Source: Acidithiobacillus sp.
GTDB taxonomy: Bacteria > Pseudomonadota > Gammaproteobacteria > Acidithiobacillales > Acidithiobacillaceae
Direction of reading: 5' to 3'
Length of the DNA stretch: 62,732 nucleotides
NCBI GenBank assembly: GCA_028697715.1
Contig: JAQVDS010000017.1
Location: 1-62,732 of the forward strand
Made by a program: the position numbers and the translations under genes. Below are positions 34,402 through 44,794 of this stretch, in pieces. The notes under the pieces were generated by a model. It was not told the DNA's origin. It saw only the letters and a program-made list of their open reading frames with translations, and searched no databases. Numbering within the stretch: the first letter of the stretch is position 1; every line of letters starts with the position of its first letter.

Positions 34402-35075
34402 AGTGGGTGCAAACCGTCCCGACGCATTTCCAGACGTCGCTGGGCAATGGCTGCCGCCGCCGCAGAGTGCGTCACCATCAACACGGCGGCGCCCGCCGCC
34501 GTGCCCATTTGCCCAAGCAACGAGAGCACGTCGCTCGCGCGTTCCGGATCAAGACTACCGGTGGGCTCGTCCGCCAGCACCAGGGTTGGGCCATGAATTA
34601 GCGCCCGCGCCACCGCTACCCGTTGCTGTTCCCCTCCCGAGAGATTGCGGGGCAGGGCGTCCAGACGTCGGACGATACCTAGTTGTTCTGCCAGCGCCTC
34701 CACACGCTCGCACAGCTCGCGCCGGGGCAGGGCATTCAGACGCCAGGGCAGAGCGATGTTTTCCCGCGCCGAGAGCTGTGGCAGCAGATGAAACGACTGG
34801 AACACGAAACCGATCTGGCGTCGGCGCAGCAGGGTGCGGGCGTCATCGTCGAGGCTGTCCACATTCTGTCCGCACAGGGTTACCTCGCCGGCGTCCTTGC
34901 GTTCAAGACCAGCAATGATGTGCAGCAGGGTGCTCTTGCCGAGGCCACTCTCGCCACGGATAGTGACAAATTCACCGGGCTCCAGCTGCAATGCGATCCC
35001 TTCGAAGAGCCAGCTTTGCGGGGAATCCGGTTGCCGTTTACCTACTGCTTCGAGCTTCAAGGCCGCAGAGCGCAT
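34398..35075 (-). CDS. ABC transporter ATPase (LolD/MacB type)
   Basis: This protein of about 225 aa has Walker A GESGLGKST, the signature NLSGGEQQRVAVARAL and Walker B LVLADEPTGSLD. It pairs with the FtsX-type permease downstream. The start at 35075 (MRSAALKLEA) is more probable than the ORF start 75 nt upstream, judged from the family length. It is the first gene of the nine-gene run. Confidence 0.82.
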   Translation of the reverse strand: MRSAALKLEAVGKRQPDSPQSWLFEGIALQLEPGEFVTIRGESGLGKSTLLHIIAGLERKDAGEVTLCGQNVDSLDDDARTLLRRRQIGFVFQSFHLLPQLSARENIALPWRLNALPRRELCERVEALAEQLGIVRRLDALPRNLSGGEQQRVAVARALIHGPTLVLADEPTGSLDPERASDVLSLLGQMGTAAGAAVLMVTHSAAAAAIAQRRLEMRRDGLHPL

Positions 35076-35201
35076 GGAATGGGTACTCTCATTGCGTAAA
35101 AATGTTCGACTCTCATTGGACCGCAAAAATGCGAGCCGTTCCCCGTCCACCCGCTACCCATCGAAGAAAGCTATCCCGCTTGGCATTAGAGTCGTCATCA
35201 C

Positions 35202-35410
35202 TCAGGTATTGGCCGCGCTGACGAGAATTTCCGAGATTTCCCCGTCTTCGTCTAGGTGGATCCGCAGTTCTGCCAGGGCACAACAAACCTGGCAGTCTTC
35301 AATATATCTTCAATATAGGTCTGATCTCCAGCAGATACATCGACCTCCACGTTGAAAGACTCCCCACAGTAAGGGCACTGAATCTCAATGTACTCCAGCG
35401 GATTCGGCAA
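35202..35410 (-). pseudogene. CPXCG zinc-ribbon gene broken by an 11-bp tandem duplication
   Basis: The small CPXCG family protein is about 65 aa with CPYCGESFN, then YIEDCQVCCALAELRI and a tail with DEDGEISEIL. Here the Cys-rich second half lies in another frame than the first. The cause is visible: TCTTCAATATA is present twice in tandem (35296-35306 and 35307-35317), adding 11 nt. Removing one copy restores one frame of 66 codons, from TTG 35410 (AGGAGG upstream) to the stop at 35202. It is inactive unless the duplication is reversible or the assembly is wrong. Confidence 0.8.
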
Positions 35411-35432
35411 AAAATCCTCCTGTAGGTGACGT

Positions 35433-35786
35433 TCACGCAGGATCGATGATGCTGGTAACGCGATTGAGAATCTCGCGCCGGGTTTGCGGATCCAACGTTT
35501 CGACATACTGGACATCCTTCGCGCGCGCGACGAGGTCGAAGGTACGCAGCTGATTGCAGATGGCCACTCCCGTGGTGTCGTGTCCCGCGATGGCCACGGT
35601 TAGACCGTTCTGCCTCGCGTGCTGAGCTCCACTACTGATCGGCACGCAGGTGACCGGCCCTAGCCGGTTGATTTCTGCGGGGGTGATAACAACGAAGCGA
35701 TGCCGGTCGCGGATTTCACTCCCTGCCGTTGGGTTGAGATTGATCCAATAGATATCGCCGGGGGATGGAATCCGCCGGCGAATCAA
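35433..35786 (-). CDS. MazF/PemK-type toxin
   Basis: This 117-aa toxin has GDIYWINLNPTAGSEIRDRHR, VVITPAEIN, VPISSGAQHARQ and the end LDPQTRREILNRVTSIID, all typical of MazF-type RNA interferases. The start ATG overlaps the antitoxin stop by 4 nt. It would cleave mRNA at a short site when antitoxin is lost. The CPXCG gene fragment follows. Confidence 0.85.
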   Translation of the reverse strand: MIRRRIPSPGDIYWINLNPTAGSEIRDRHRFVVITPAEINRLGPVTCVPISSGAQHARQNGLTVAIAGHDTTGVAICNQLRTFDLVARAKDVQYVETLDPQTRREILNRVTSIIDPA

Positions 35787-36052
35787 ATCAATTCTCTCCC
35801 AACCGGCGGACCCTCTCTCGCCACGACGCTGTCTTGGGTCAGGGCCTGCATGTCTTCCTCGGTGACTTCAGTGAGCAATTCTTTCAGGCTGTAGCGCCGT
35901 CGTTGAACGCGCGCCGGACGCAAAACGATGCTTTCCTGGGATACGGCAATACTAAACTCCGTGCCGATACCGGCATCCAACTGCCGCAGCACATCGGCAG
36001 GGAGGGTGACCACCGCTGCGCCTCCTTGCTTGCGAAGTCTGGTAATCAGCAT
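35783..36052 (-). CDS. AbrB/MazE-type antitoxin
   Basis: This protein of 89 aa has the swapped-hairpin start (LITRLRKQGGAAVVTLP, ADVLRQLDAG, FSIAVSQESIVLRP) and a C-terminal part rich in acidic residues that should cover the toxin. The ATG at 36052 is chosen since the upstream frame is a read through into the groEL end. It lies directly upstream of the toxin gene. Confidence 0.8.
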   Translation of the reverse strand: MLITRLRKQGGAAVVTLPADVLRQLDAGIGTEFSIAVSQESIVLRPARVQRRRYSLKELLTEVTEEDMQALTQDSVVAREGPPVGRELI

Positions 36053-36133
36053 GGCAAAACCTCTAAGAAATGAGCCAATTGTAGAGCAGGTGAGACTTTT
36101 GTGCAATCTCCTGACACTTACCGGGCAGTGGCC

Positions 36134-36165
36134 AAAAAAACGGGCTGGCCCCGCAGGACCAGCCC
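36134..36165 (-). terminator. terminator after groEL
   Basis: On the minus strand GGGCTGG (36159-36165) pairs with CCAGCCC (36142-36148), the stem extends inward by TCC and GGG, and a run of seven T follows (36134-36140). It lies 27 nt past the groEL stop and matches a strong intrinsic terminator. Confidence 0.85.
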
Positions 36166-36191
36166 ATTCGTTACCGCTGGGGTAGGATGAC

Positions 36192-37853
<1,662 letters not shown>

Positions 37854-37892
37854 TCAACGAATGTGGAAAATATCGGGAAAATTTCGGATGGC

Positions 37893-38183
37893 TTACTTGT
37901 CGACCACTGCCATGATGTCGTCTTCACGCATCACTAGCAGCTCTTCGCCTTCGACCTTGATTTCCGTACCGGCGTACTTGGCAAACAGAACGCGGTCACC
38001 TACCTTCACATCTAGGCCACGAACCTTGCCGTCTTCCAGAATCTTGCCATGGCCGACGGCCACGACTTCGCCCTGCACCGGCTTTTCCTTGGCGGTATCG
38101 GGAATGATGATGCCACCGGCAGTCTTCTGCTCTTCCTCCAGGCGGCGGATGACAACACGATCATGCAACGGACGCAGTTTCAT
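37893..38183 (-). CDS. groES: co-chaperonin GroES
   Basis: This 96-aa protein ([18 protein letters not shown], then [21 protein letters not shown], and [11 protein letters not shown]) is the lid of the GroEL chamber. The start at 38183 matches the family, upstream in-frame codons do not. The CIRCE operator lies 55-81 nt upstream. Confidence 0.97.
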   Translation of the reverse strand: MKLRPLHDRVVIRRLEEEQKTAGGIIIPDTAKEKPVQGEVVAVGHGKILEDGKVRGLDVKVGDRVLFAKYAGTEIKVEGEELLVMREDDIMAVVDK

Positions 38184-38237
38184 AGAAGCTTTCCTCATCG
38201 AAATTGGACCAAAATCAGAACCCCCCAAAGATGAGTG

Positions 38238-38264
38238 TTAGCACTCACCTTCGTCGAGTGCTAA
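38238..38264. promoter_or_regulatory. CIRCE operator (HrcA site)
   Basis: TTAGCACTC, 9 nt and GAGTGCTAA form the perfect CIRCE palindrome. It is bound by HrcA, which represses heat-shock genes. It lies just upstream of groES; the hrcA gene is not in the window. Confidence 0.97.
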
Positions 38265-38556
38265 TCATAGGCATCCGTGAGATGGTGTCAAGGGGGTTAC
38301 ACAAGAGAAGCGCTTTCTGTCGGGCGACCCTGGTAACTGTGCTTGCGCGACAACCTGCAGCGCAGCAATTACGTGGTGCATCTGAGGGAAGTGTGGTGTG
38401 GGGCAGCTATTGAAAGGTGTTGGTATTTTTCGAGACGGCCGGTGGCATTTATTCGTTTTTCAGTGACCTGGAGGGGGTTGATTGGCACCTGGACAATCCG
38501 GCTGACGCCGTCTAATTGCCTCGGGCAAGAGAAGCGGGGTAAGCGGAGAGAAAGGT

Positions 38557-39813
38557 ATGGCAACCGCCGTGAAGGGACAACAACGGCAAACGGAAAAGGT
38601 CAATCTGACCGATTTCGTTTGGGAAGCCAAGACCGCAGATGGGCGCACGCGGCAAAAAGGCGAGATGACGGCGGCCTCGGCCAATGTGGTCAAGGCCAGT
38701 CTGCGGCGGGCGGGGCTTACCCCCATCGTGGTCAAAAAAGCGCCTAAACCGCTCCTGGGCGGGGAGGGGATCAAGGAAGCCAGTCTGGTGGTCATGGTGC
38801 GTCAGCTTTCCACGATGATCAATGCGGGCGTGCCCTTGGTACAGAGTTTCGAGCTGCTGGTTTCAGCGACTTCCCAGCCCGGTATGCGCAAGTTGCTCAA
38901 GGGCATTTTGCGCCATCTGAACGAAGGCGAATCCCTGTCGCAGTCTCTGGCGCACTATCCCAAATACTTTGATCGCCTCTTCGTTTCGCTGGTAGCGGCG
39001 GGCGAGCAGGGCGGTATTCTCGACACCATCCTGCTGCGTTTGGCGGATTACCGCGAAAAGAGTTTGGCCCTGACCAAAAAGGTCAAATCCGCGATGTTCT
39101 ACCCGGCAGCGATCATTACCGTCATGATCGTCGTGGTGGTCATCCTGATGATCTTCGTGATTCCCGTCTTCGCGAACCTTTTCAGTAGCTTTGGTGCCAC
39201 CCTGCCGCTGTTGACCCAGGTGGTCATCAATATTTCCAACTGGATGCGCGGGCACTGGTACATCGTGGTGGTAACGCCCATTGCTGCCGTGTTTCTGTTT
39301 CGCTATGCCTACCGGCGCAGTGACAAATTCAAGGTGCTTGTCGATCGCTATGCCCTGAAAATTCCGGTCTTGGGCGATATTTTGCTGAAGGGTGCGGTGG
39401 CTCGTTTCAATCGCACGCTCTCGACCATGCAGGCTGCCGGTGTACCCATTCTCGATGCCCTGGATACCCTTTCCCGGGTGTCCAATAACGCCATCATCGA
39501 AAAGAGCGTGCTCAATGCCCGCGCCGATGTTGCCGCAGGCGGGCGTATCTCTACCAAGCTCAAAGAAGATGGCGTGTTTCCCCTGATGGCCACGCAGATG
39601 CTTGCCATTGGTGAAGAAACCGGCGCCGTCGAGGTGATGTCGGGCAAGGTCGCGGATTTCTATGAAAACGAGGTAAACGAGGCCGTCAATCGCATGTCAA
39701 CCCTCATGGAGCCGATCATCATGGTCATCCTGGGTATCGTGGTGGGGACCCTGGTGGTGGCGATGTATCTGCCGATCTTCAAGATGGGCGCGGTCGTGAC
39801 CCACGGCGGGTAA
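38557..39813 (+). CDS. pilC: type IV pilus inner-membrane protein PilC
   Basis: This 418-aa protein has an N-terminal cytoplasmic part (TDFVWEAKTADGRTRQKGEM) and two T2SF/PilC domains (about 80-200 and 285-405), the latter around GARFNRTLSTMQAAG-like (AVARFNRTLSTMQAAGVPI). Membrane helices lie near 178-200, 225-245 and 385-405. It is the platform of the type IV pilus or type II secretion system. No pilB or pilD gene follows; next is an opposing gene. Confidence 0.85.
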   Translation: MATAVKGQQRQTEKVNLTDFVWEAKTADGRTRQKGEMTAASANVVKASLRRAGLTPIVVKKAPKPLLGGEGIKEASLVVMVRQLSTMINAGVPLVQSFELLVSATSQPGMRKLLKGILRHLNEGESLSQSLAHYPKYFDRLFVSLVAAGEQGGILDTILLRLADYREKSLALTKKVKSAMFYPAAIITVMIVVVVILMIFVIPVFANLFSSFGATLPLLTQVVINISNWMRGHWYIVVVTPIAAVFLFRYAYRRSDKFKVLVDRYALKIPVLGDILLKGAVARFNRTLSTMQAAGVPILDALDTLSRVSNNAIIEKSVLNARADVAAGGRISTKLKEDGVFPLMATQMLAIGEETGAVEVMSGKVADFYENEVNEAVNRMSTLMEPIIMVILGIVVGTLVVAMYLPIFKMGAVVTHGG

Positions 39814-39842
39814 AGGTAAGTCCTTGCTCGGCGTGCTCTGAC

Positions 39843-40352
39843 TCAGGGTGTCTGCCGCGGCCAGGGACCGGTGTACCACGGCGGGATTTGCGGCAGTCCG
39901 TTGTCTACCGTTGGCGATTGTGGCGGACGTGGCTTGGGCAGCCGGGGGTAGGGTTGATAGGGGTAGGGCGGATAGAGAAAGAGGGACGGGCCGCGGTCTT
40001 CATGGATGATCTGTGGCTGCCGTTGTCCCAGATAGTTTTCCAGAGCGCGTAGCAGATTGAGCTTGGCGGCAAGCTCCTCGTCCTTGGCAATTTTCTGCTC
40101 TGTTTGCCCCGCTTTCCGCGCGGGTTGCTCCACGACGGGCGCCGGTGGGGTGGCCGATATGGGACTCTGCTCACCGATTTTTTGCACGTCTCTAGCGTCC
40201 TTGGGTGGCTGATTGCCAAAGCTGACCACGCCCTCGGGCGAGACCCAGCGGTAAATGGGTAGCGCAAGTGCCGAGGGTGCCAGGACTGGCATCACCAACC
40301 AGCAGGCACTCACAACGACGAGATATCTGGGCAAACTCCGTGTTTTCCGCAT
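39843..40352 (-). CDS. DUF4124-type secreted protein
   Basis: This 169-aa protein has a signal peptide (hydrophobic 10-30) and the short DUF4124 motif IYRWVSPEGVVSFGNQPP. The rest is a helical stretch (ELAAKLNLLRALENYLGQ) and a Pro-Tyr-rich tail. The family role is unknown. It is an isolated gene. Confidence 0.7.
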   Translation of the reverse strand: MRKTRSLPRYLVVVSACWLVMPVLAPSALALPIYRWVSPEGVVSFGNQPPKDARDVQKIGEQSPISATPPAPVVEQPARKAGQTEQKIAKDEELAAKLNLLRALENYLGQRQPQIIHEDRGPSLFLYPPYPYQPYPRLPKPRPPQSPTVDNGLPQIPPWYTGPWPRQTP

Positions 40353-40412
40353 GTTTTGCTCATTTGCGCTTGCTACTGATTACCATAAACCTTTTCCCAT
40401 GGATACCCCAAA

Positions 40413-41291
40413 TCATCCCGCAGATCGTCTCAACCCATCCCATCTTCTGGCCCATTCTGCAAGGGCCCAGTCGCGCCAGTCATCGGGGCTTGCACCGCGC
40501 AAATCGGCGGGAGTTTCCCAACCCAGCGTCTGCAGGCTCTGTTCCCAGACGATTCTGGCATCAAAGGCAGTGGCGCTGTCGCTTTTGGAGAGTTTTTTGC
40601 CTTTAGCATCATAAAGTAAGGGTAGGTGCCCATATTGGAGCGACGGTAAACCCAGTTGCCTTTGCAGGTACTGCTGTAGAGGGGTGATGGCCGTCAGGTC
40701 GGCCCCGCGGATCACCTCGGTAATTCCCTGTTCGGCATCATCCACCACGCAGCAGAGGAGATAGGCAAACGGTCCATCGGCACGCAACAGAACCGGGGGC
40801 TGCTCGGGAGGAATGAATTCCTGAGTGCCCAGGTAGCGATCTTGCCAGGGCGCGCGAAGTAGGGCGTGCAAATCCAGACGCCAGGCCCGGGGACTGCGTG
40901 GCGGCTGGCTGCGACAGCTGCAGGGTCGGTGGGCGAGGCTTTGCCGGGTACAGTCGCAGGGGTAGGCAAGCTCTTGTTCTCGCAGCCGTTGCAGCGCCGC
41001 GGCGTATTGATCCTGGTGCTGCGATTGGTAGCGAAGGGGGCCGTCCCATGCGAGTCCGAGGGAGTCCAACTGCCGCAGAATCTGCCCGGCAGCCTCTGGC
41101 CGACAACGGGTGCTGTCGATGTCATCGATACGCAGCAGCCATCGTCCCCCTTGGGACTTAGCGCTCAGGTAACTGCCAATGGCCGCCAGTGCCGAGCCCG
41201 CATGCAAGGGCCCGCTGGGACTTGGCGCAAAGCGGCCGGTAATGACTTGCGCCAGGCGAATCGGTAGATTGTTGCGGGAGTCTGTGGGCAT
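40413..41291 (-). CDS. gluQ: glutamyl-Q tRNA(Asp) synthetase
   Basis: This protein of about 292 aa has the class I catalytic half of GluRS: GRFAPSPSGPLHAGS (HIGH-like), LLRIDDIDSTRC, a zinc-type Cys group (CDCTRQSLAHRPCSC) and KKLSKSDSA (KMSKS). It lacks the anticodon domain, so it charges the queuosine of tRNA-Asp. The start at 41291 fits the family. Confidence 0.92.
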   Translation of the reverse strand: MPTDSRNNLPIRLAQVITGRFAPSPSGPLHAGSALAAIGSYLSAKSQGGRWLLRIDDIDSTRCRPEAAGQILRQLDSLGLAWDGPLRYQSQHQDQYAAALQRLREQELAYPCDCTRQSLAHRPCSCRSQPPRSPRAWRLDLHALLRAPWQDRYLGTQEFIPPEQPPVLLRADGPFAYLLCCVVDDAEQGITEVIRGADLTAITPLQQYLQRQLGLPSLQYGHLPLLYDAKGKKLSKSDSATAFDARIVWEQSLQTLGWETPADLRGASPDDWRDWALAEWARRWDGLRRSAG

Positions 41292-41380
41292 CGTTGCAAA
41301 CGCGAAAGAGGAAACAGCCGTACATGCCAGCATACTCTGTCCGCAGCGAAATGCTGAATACCTGCTTGGGAGTTATCTGA

Positions 41381-42385
41381 ATGTCCTCCGGTGAGTTTGC
41401 CCTGATTACCGAACTGCGGGATGCCCTGGGCCAGGAGCGGCCTGGGGATGGTACCCTGATTGGCATTGGCGATGACGCTGCGGTGCTCGATTGTGGCGGA
41501 CGGTCGCTGGTGGCCTGTACCGATACCTTGGTGGCCGGGCGGCATTTTTTTGCCGACGTGAACGCCGCGGATTTGGCCTGGAAGGCGCTGGCCGTCAACC
41601 TCAGTGACCTTGCCGCCATGGGCGCCGAACCGCGCTGGGCCTTGCTCAATCTGGCTTTGCCGGCTGGGTTGGCGACGGCTGCTTGGCGTGCCGACTTTGT
41701 GCGTGGCTGGCAGATCCTTGCATCTTCCTCTGTCGTGCGTCTGGTGGGCGGCGATACGGTGGCCAGCGATGGGCCGCTGACCGTGACGGTGACTGTCCTG
41801 GGACTGCTCAGTGGACCGGCCTTGCAGCGGGACGCAGCGCAGCCGGGGGACGATATCTATGTGACCGGTACCCTGGGCGATGCGGCACTGGCCCTGGAGC
41901 GCGCCTTTGCCGCACGCCGGGGCGAGGAGACCCCGCCCCTGGCAGGGGCCGACTGGCTGGAGCAACGACGCTTGCGTCCTACGCCGCGTCTTGCCTTTGC
42001 CCAGGCGGCGCAACGCTTGCGCGTTCCTTGCGCTCAGGATGTTTCGGATGGCTTTCTCGCGGATCTGGGCCATATTTTGAGCGCTTCGCGGGTCGGTGCG
42101 CGTATCGATGCCGAGTGCCTGCCCCTGAGTCCGCCGGTGGCGGAGTGGGTGGCGGAGGATGAGGAACGACTATCGCGCACTGTCCTCACCGGTGGCGACG
42201 ATTACGAGTTGATCCTCTGCGCGCCGCCCTCCCTGGCCGACGAGCTGCAGGACGCGGCGCGGCGCACCGCGACGCCCTTGTGCAGGGTAGGGCGGATTTT
42301 GCCGCCTGAGTCGGGTGTGCGGCTTTTCTGGCAGGGCGAAGAACGAACGTTGCCGACACAATGGGGGCACGAGCATGCACTCTGA
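41381..42385 (+). CDS. thiL: thiamine-monophosphate kinase ThiL
   Basis: This 334-aa PurM-like kinase has IGIGDDAAVLDCGG, ACTDTLVAGRHF, DLAWKALAVNLSDLAAMGA and AQDVSDGFLADL and GGDDYELIL. It makes thiamine diphosphate from the monophosphate. It overlaps the CinA-like gene by 11 nt. PgpA, often the next gene, is absent. Confidence 0.92.
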   Translation: MSSGEFALITELRDALGQERPGDGTLIGIGDDAAVLDCGGRSLVACTDTLVAGRHFFADVNAADLAWKALAVNLSDLAAMGAEPRWALLNLALPAGLATAAWRADFVRGWQILASSSVVRLVGGDTVASDGPLTVTVTVLGLLSGPALQRDAAQPGDDIYVTGTLGDAALALERAFAARRGEETPPLAGADWLEQRRLRPTPRLAFAQAAQRLRVPCAQDVSDGFLADLGHILSASRVGARIDAECLPLSPPVAEWVAEDEERLSRTVLTGGDDYELILCAPPSLADELQDAARRTATPLCRVGRILPPESGVRLFWQGEERTLPTQWGHEHAL

Positions 42386-43199
42386 ATTTCCGATTTATTT
42401 CCCTCTGCAGCCCGCTGCCTTGCCTATGGCGCAGCGGGTGGCGGCCTGGATCGAGGGGGCGGGGCAGCCCGTGCGCTTGTCCCTGTGCCGCGAGCTACCG
42501 TTGGATGCTGTGATTGGCGTGGCCTTGGGAGACTTTGCCAATGCCGCTGCCTGGCAAGCTGCCGGTGGAACCCTTCTTGACCCCCTCGACTGGTCGAGGC
42601 TTGCAGAATATCTGTGTCGCTACTGGCCGCTTGCGGCAATGCCGCGCACCCGCTTTGACGTGACCCCAGCGGATGCTGCCTTGCCGGGAGAAATCTGGGT
42701 GGGAGATGGGGACGGACTGGTACTGGATCTGGCGCCGCCGGAGTGGGCCTTGTTGCGCTGGGCTGAGAGCCGCGGCTGGCAGTTGGCGACGGCGGAGTCC
42801 TGCACCGCTGGCGGAATTGCCGCGCGCATTGCCGCCTTGCCGGGATCGTCTGCCGTGCTGCGCCAGGGTTTTGTGGTGTACAGCAATGCCGCCAAGGAAG
42901 AGATGCTGGGGGTCTCGGGCGAGACACTGCAGGCGCATGGTGCGGTCTCCGAGGCCGTGGTTGGCGAGATGCTCGATGGTGCCCTGCGTCATGCCGACCT
43001 TGCCGTTGCGGTCAGCGGTATTGCCGGCCCGGGCGGCGCAGTGCCCGGCAAACCAGTAGGCACCGTCTGTCTGGGCTGGGCAAGCCGCAGCCGACGGCAG
43101 GTGTGCACGTTGCTTTTCGCCGGTGATCGCTGGGCAGTGCAATATGCAGCCGGCACGGTCGCCATCGGTGGCTTGTTGGGTTTGCTGGCAGTAGAGTGA
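42375..43199 (+). CDS. CinA/PncC-type amidase with unfamiliar N-terminal domain
   Basis: This protein has about 274 aa. From residue about 122 it is a PncC/CinA C-terminal domain (LATAESCTAGGIAARIAALPG, AVSGIAGPGGAVPGKPVGTV), the nicotinamide-mononucleotide deamidase that recycles NAD. The first 120 residues (FPIYFPLQPAALPMAQRV, TRFDVTPADAALPG) do not resemble the usual CinA MoCF domain or any other fold I know. It overlaps thiL by 11 nt, and recA follows, as in many bacteria. Confidence 0.75.
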   Translation: MHSEFPIYFPLQPAALPMAQRVAAWIEGAGQPVRLSLCRELPLDAVIGVALGDFANAAAWQAAGGTLLDPLDWSRLAEYLCRYWPLAAMPRTRFDVTPADAALPGEIWVGDGDGLVLDLAPPEWALLRWAESRGWQLATAESCTAGGIAARIAALPGSSAVLRQGFVVYSNAAKEEMLGVSGETLQAHGAVSEAVVGEMLDGALRHADLAVAVSGIAGPGGAVPGKPVGTVCLGWASRSRRQVCTLLFAGDRWAVQYAAGTVAIGGLLGLLAVE

Positions 43200-43269
43200 G
43201 CATCCCAAGATTGGTCTGAGCGAATCCCTCGGGTAGAATGCCCGGGTACCCCAACGAGGAGATGGCAAG

Positions 43270-44310
43270 ATGGATGATCAACGGAGCAAGGCGCTGGCTG
43301 CGGCCCTATCGCAAATCGACCGCCAGTTTGGCAAGGGTGCCATCATGCGCCTGGGCGAGCAGAGCGCTGTCAAGGACATTGCCGTTTATTCCACGGGTTC
43401 CCTGGGGTTGGATCTGGCCTTGGGGGTCGGCGGGCTGCCGCGCGGGCGTATCGTCGAGATCTATGGGCCGGAATCCTCCGGCAAAACGACCCTGACCCTG
43501 CACGCTATCGCCAGTTGTCAGGCCGCCGGCGGTACCGCGGCCTTCATCGATGCCGAACATGCCCTCGATCCCACCTACGCGCAGAAGCTCGGGGTGGATC
43601 TCGAAAATCTCCTCATCTCGCAGCCGGACACCGGCGAACAGGCGCTGGAGATTGCCGATATGCTGGTGCGCTCCGGTGCCGTCGATCTCATCGTCATCGA
43701 TTCTGTGGCCGCCCTGACCCCCAAGGCGGAAATCGAAGGCGAGATGGGTGATTCGCACGTCGGTCTGCAGGCGCGTCTGATGAGTCAGGCGCTGCGCAAA
43801 CTCACCGCCAACATCTCGCGTACCAATACCCTGGTCATTTTCATCAACCAGATTCGCATGAAAATCGGTGTCATGTATGGCAGCCCGGAAACCACCACCG
43901 GCGGCAATGCCCTCAAGTTTTACGCCTCGGTACGGTTGGATATCCGCCGCATTGGCGCGATCAAGAAGGGCGACGAGGTCCTTGGCAACGATACTCGGGT
44001 GAAGGTGGTCAAGAACAAGGTGGCTCCTCCCTTTCGCGAGGCGGAGTTCGCCATCTATTACGGCGAAGGCATCTCGCGTCTGTCGGAGCTGGTCGATCTG
44101 GGCGTCAAGTTCGACATTTTGGAAAAGAGTGGGGCCTGGTACAGCTACGGCACGGAGCGGATCGGGCAGGGCAAGGAAAACGCCCGCCAGTATCTGAAAG
44201 AGCATCCGGAAGTAGCCAAGGCCATCGAGGACAAAGTGCGTGCCGCGGCCCTGGGGCACCCGCTGGCCTTTGCCGAAGAGCTTCCGGGGCTCGCCGAAGC
44301 CGAGGTATGA
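43270..44310 (+). CDS. recA: recombinase RecA
   Basis: This 346-aa protein has Walker [10 protein letters not shown] (66-74), [20 protein letters not shown], and the C-terminal DNA-binding part. GAGGAG lies upstream. It does strand exchange and SOS induction. recX overlaps by 4 nt. No clear SOS box was identified upstream. Confidence 0.97.
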   Translation: MDDQRSKALAAALSQIDRQFGKGAIMRLGEQSAVKDIAVYSTGSLGLDLALGVGGLPRGRIVEIYGPESSGKTTLTLHAIASCQAAGGTAAFIDAEHALDPTYAQKLGVDLENLLISQPDTGEQALEIADMLVRSGAVDLIVIDSVAALTPKAEIEGEMGDSHVGLQARLMSQALRKLTANISRTNTLVIFINQIRMKIGVMYGSPETTTGGNALKFYASVRLDIRRIGAIKKGDEVLGNDTRVKVVKNKVAPPFREAEFAIYYGEGISRLSELVDLGVKFDILEKSGAWYSYGTERIGQGKENARQYLKEHPEVAKAIEDKVRAAALGHPLAFAEELPGLAEAEV

Positions 44311-44765
44311 GTGACGGGGAGGCGGCCATCGAGGCCGCTGCCCTGCGATTGCTGGCGCGCCGAGAATACGCCCGCGCCGAGTTACGATCTCGCCTCTTGC
44401 GGCAGTCTGGCTTCGCCGCCGAGGCGGTGGATGCGGTCCTTGCAAGTTTGGAAGGGCGCGGATATCTGAGCGATGCCCGCTACCGTGAGGCGCGGATGCG
44501 CAGTCGAGCAGCGCGTGGTCAGGGTCCCGTGCGGGTGGCGCAGGACTGGCGCGCGAGTGGCGCAGGCGATGACCGCGCCTTGCTGGCAGAGGTCGATTGG
44601 CTGGCACGGGCGCGGCAGGTGCTGCAGAAGCGTTTTGGTGAGCAGGCACCTGGCGACGCCAAGGAATGGGCACGTCGGGCGCGTTTTTTACAGGGGCGGG
44701 GCTTTCCTCCCGATTTGATTCGCAAGGCGTTGGCCGGAGAAGATTTTTTTGCGGATGGGGAGTGA
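44307..44765 (+). CDS. recX: regulatory protein RecX
   Basis: This 152-aa protein has the RecX three-helix repeats ([41 protein letters not shown]). It inhibits RecA. It overlaps recA by 4 nt and is followed by alaS, the usual order. Confidence 0.9.
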   Translation: MSDGEAAIEAAALRLLARREYARAELRSRLLRQSGFAAEAVDAVLASLEGRGYLSDARYREARMRSRAARGQGPVRVAQDWRASGAGDDRALLAEVDWLARARQVLQKRFGEQAPGDAKEWARRARFLQGRGFPPDLIRKALAGEDFFADGE

Positions 44766-44794
44766 GCCCCGCCGAGTATCGTTCAGGGAGTCAC

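Noticed and set aside
43306..44673. Minus-strand 455-codon open frame over recA and recX
   Set aside because: It is a shadow of strongly biased recA codons; the sequence has no domain and overlaps essential genes completely.
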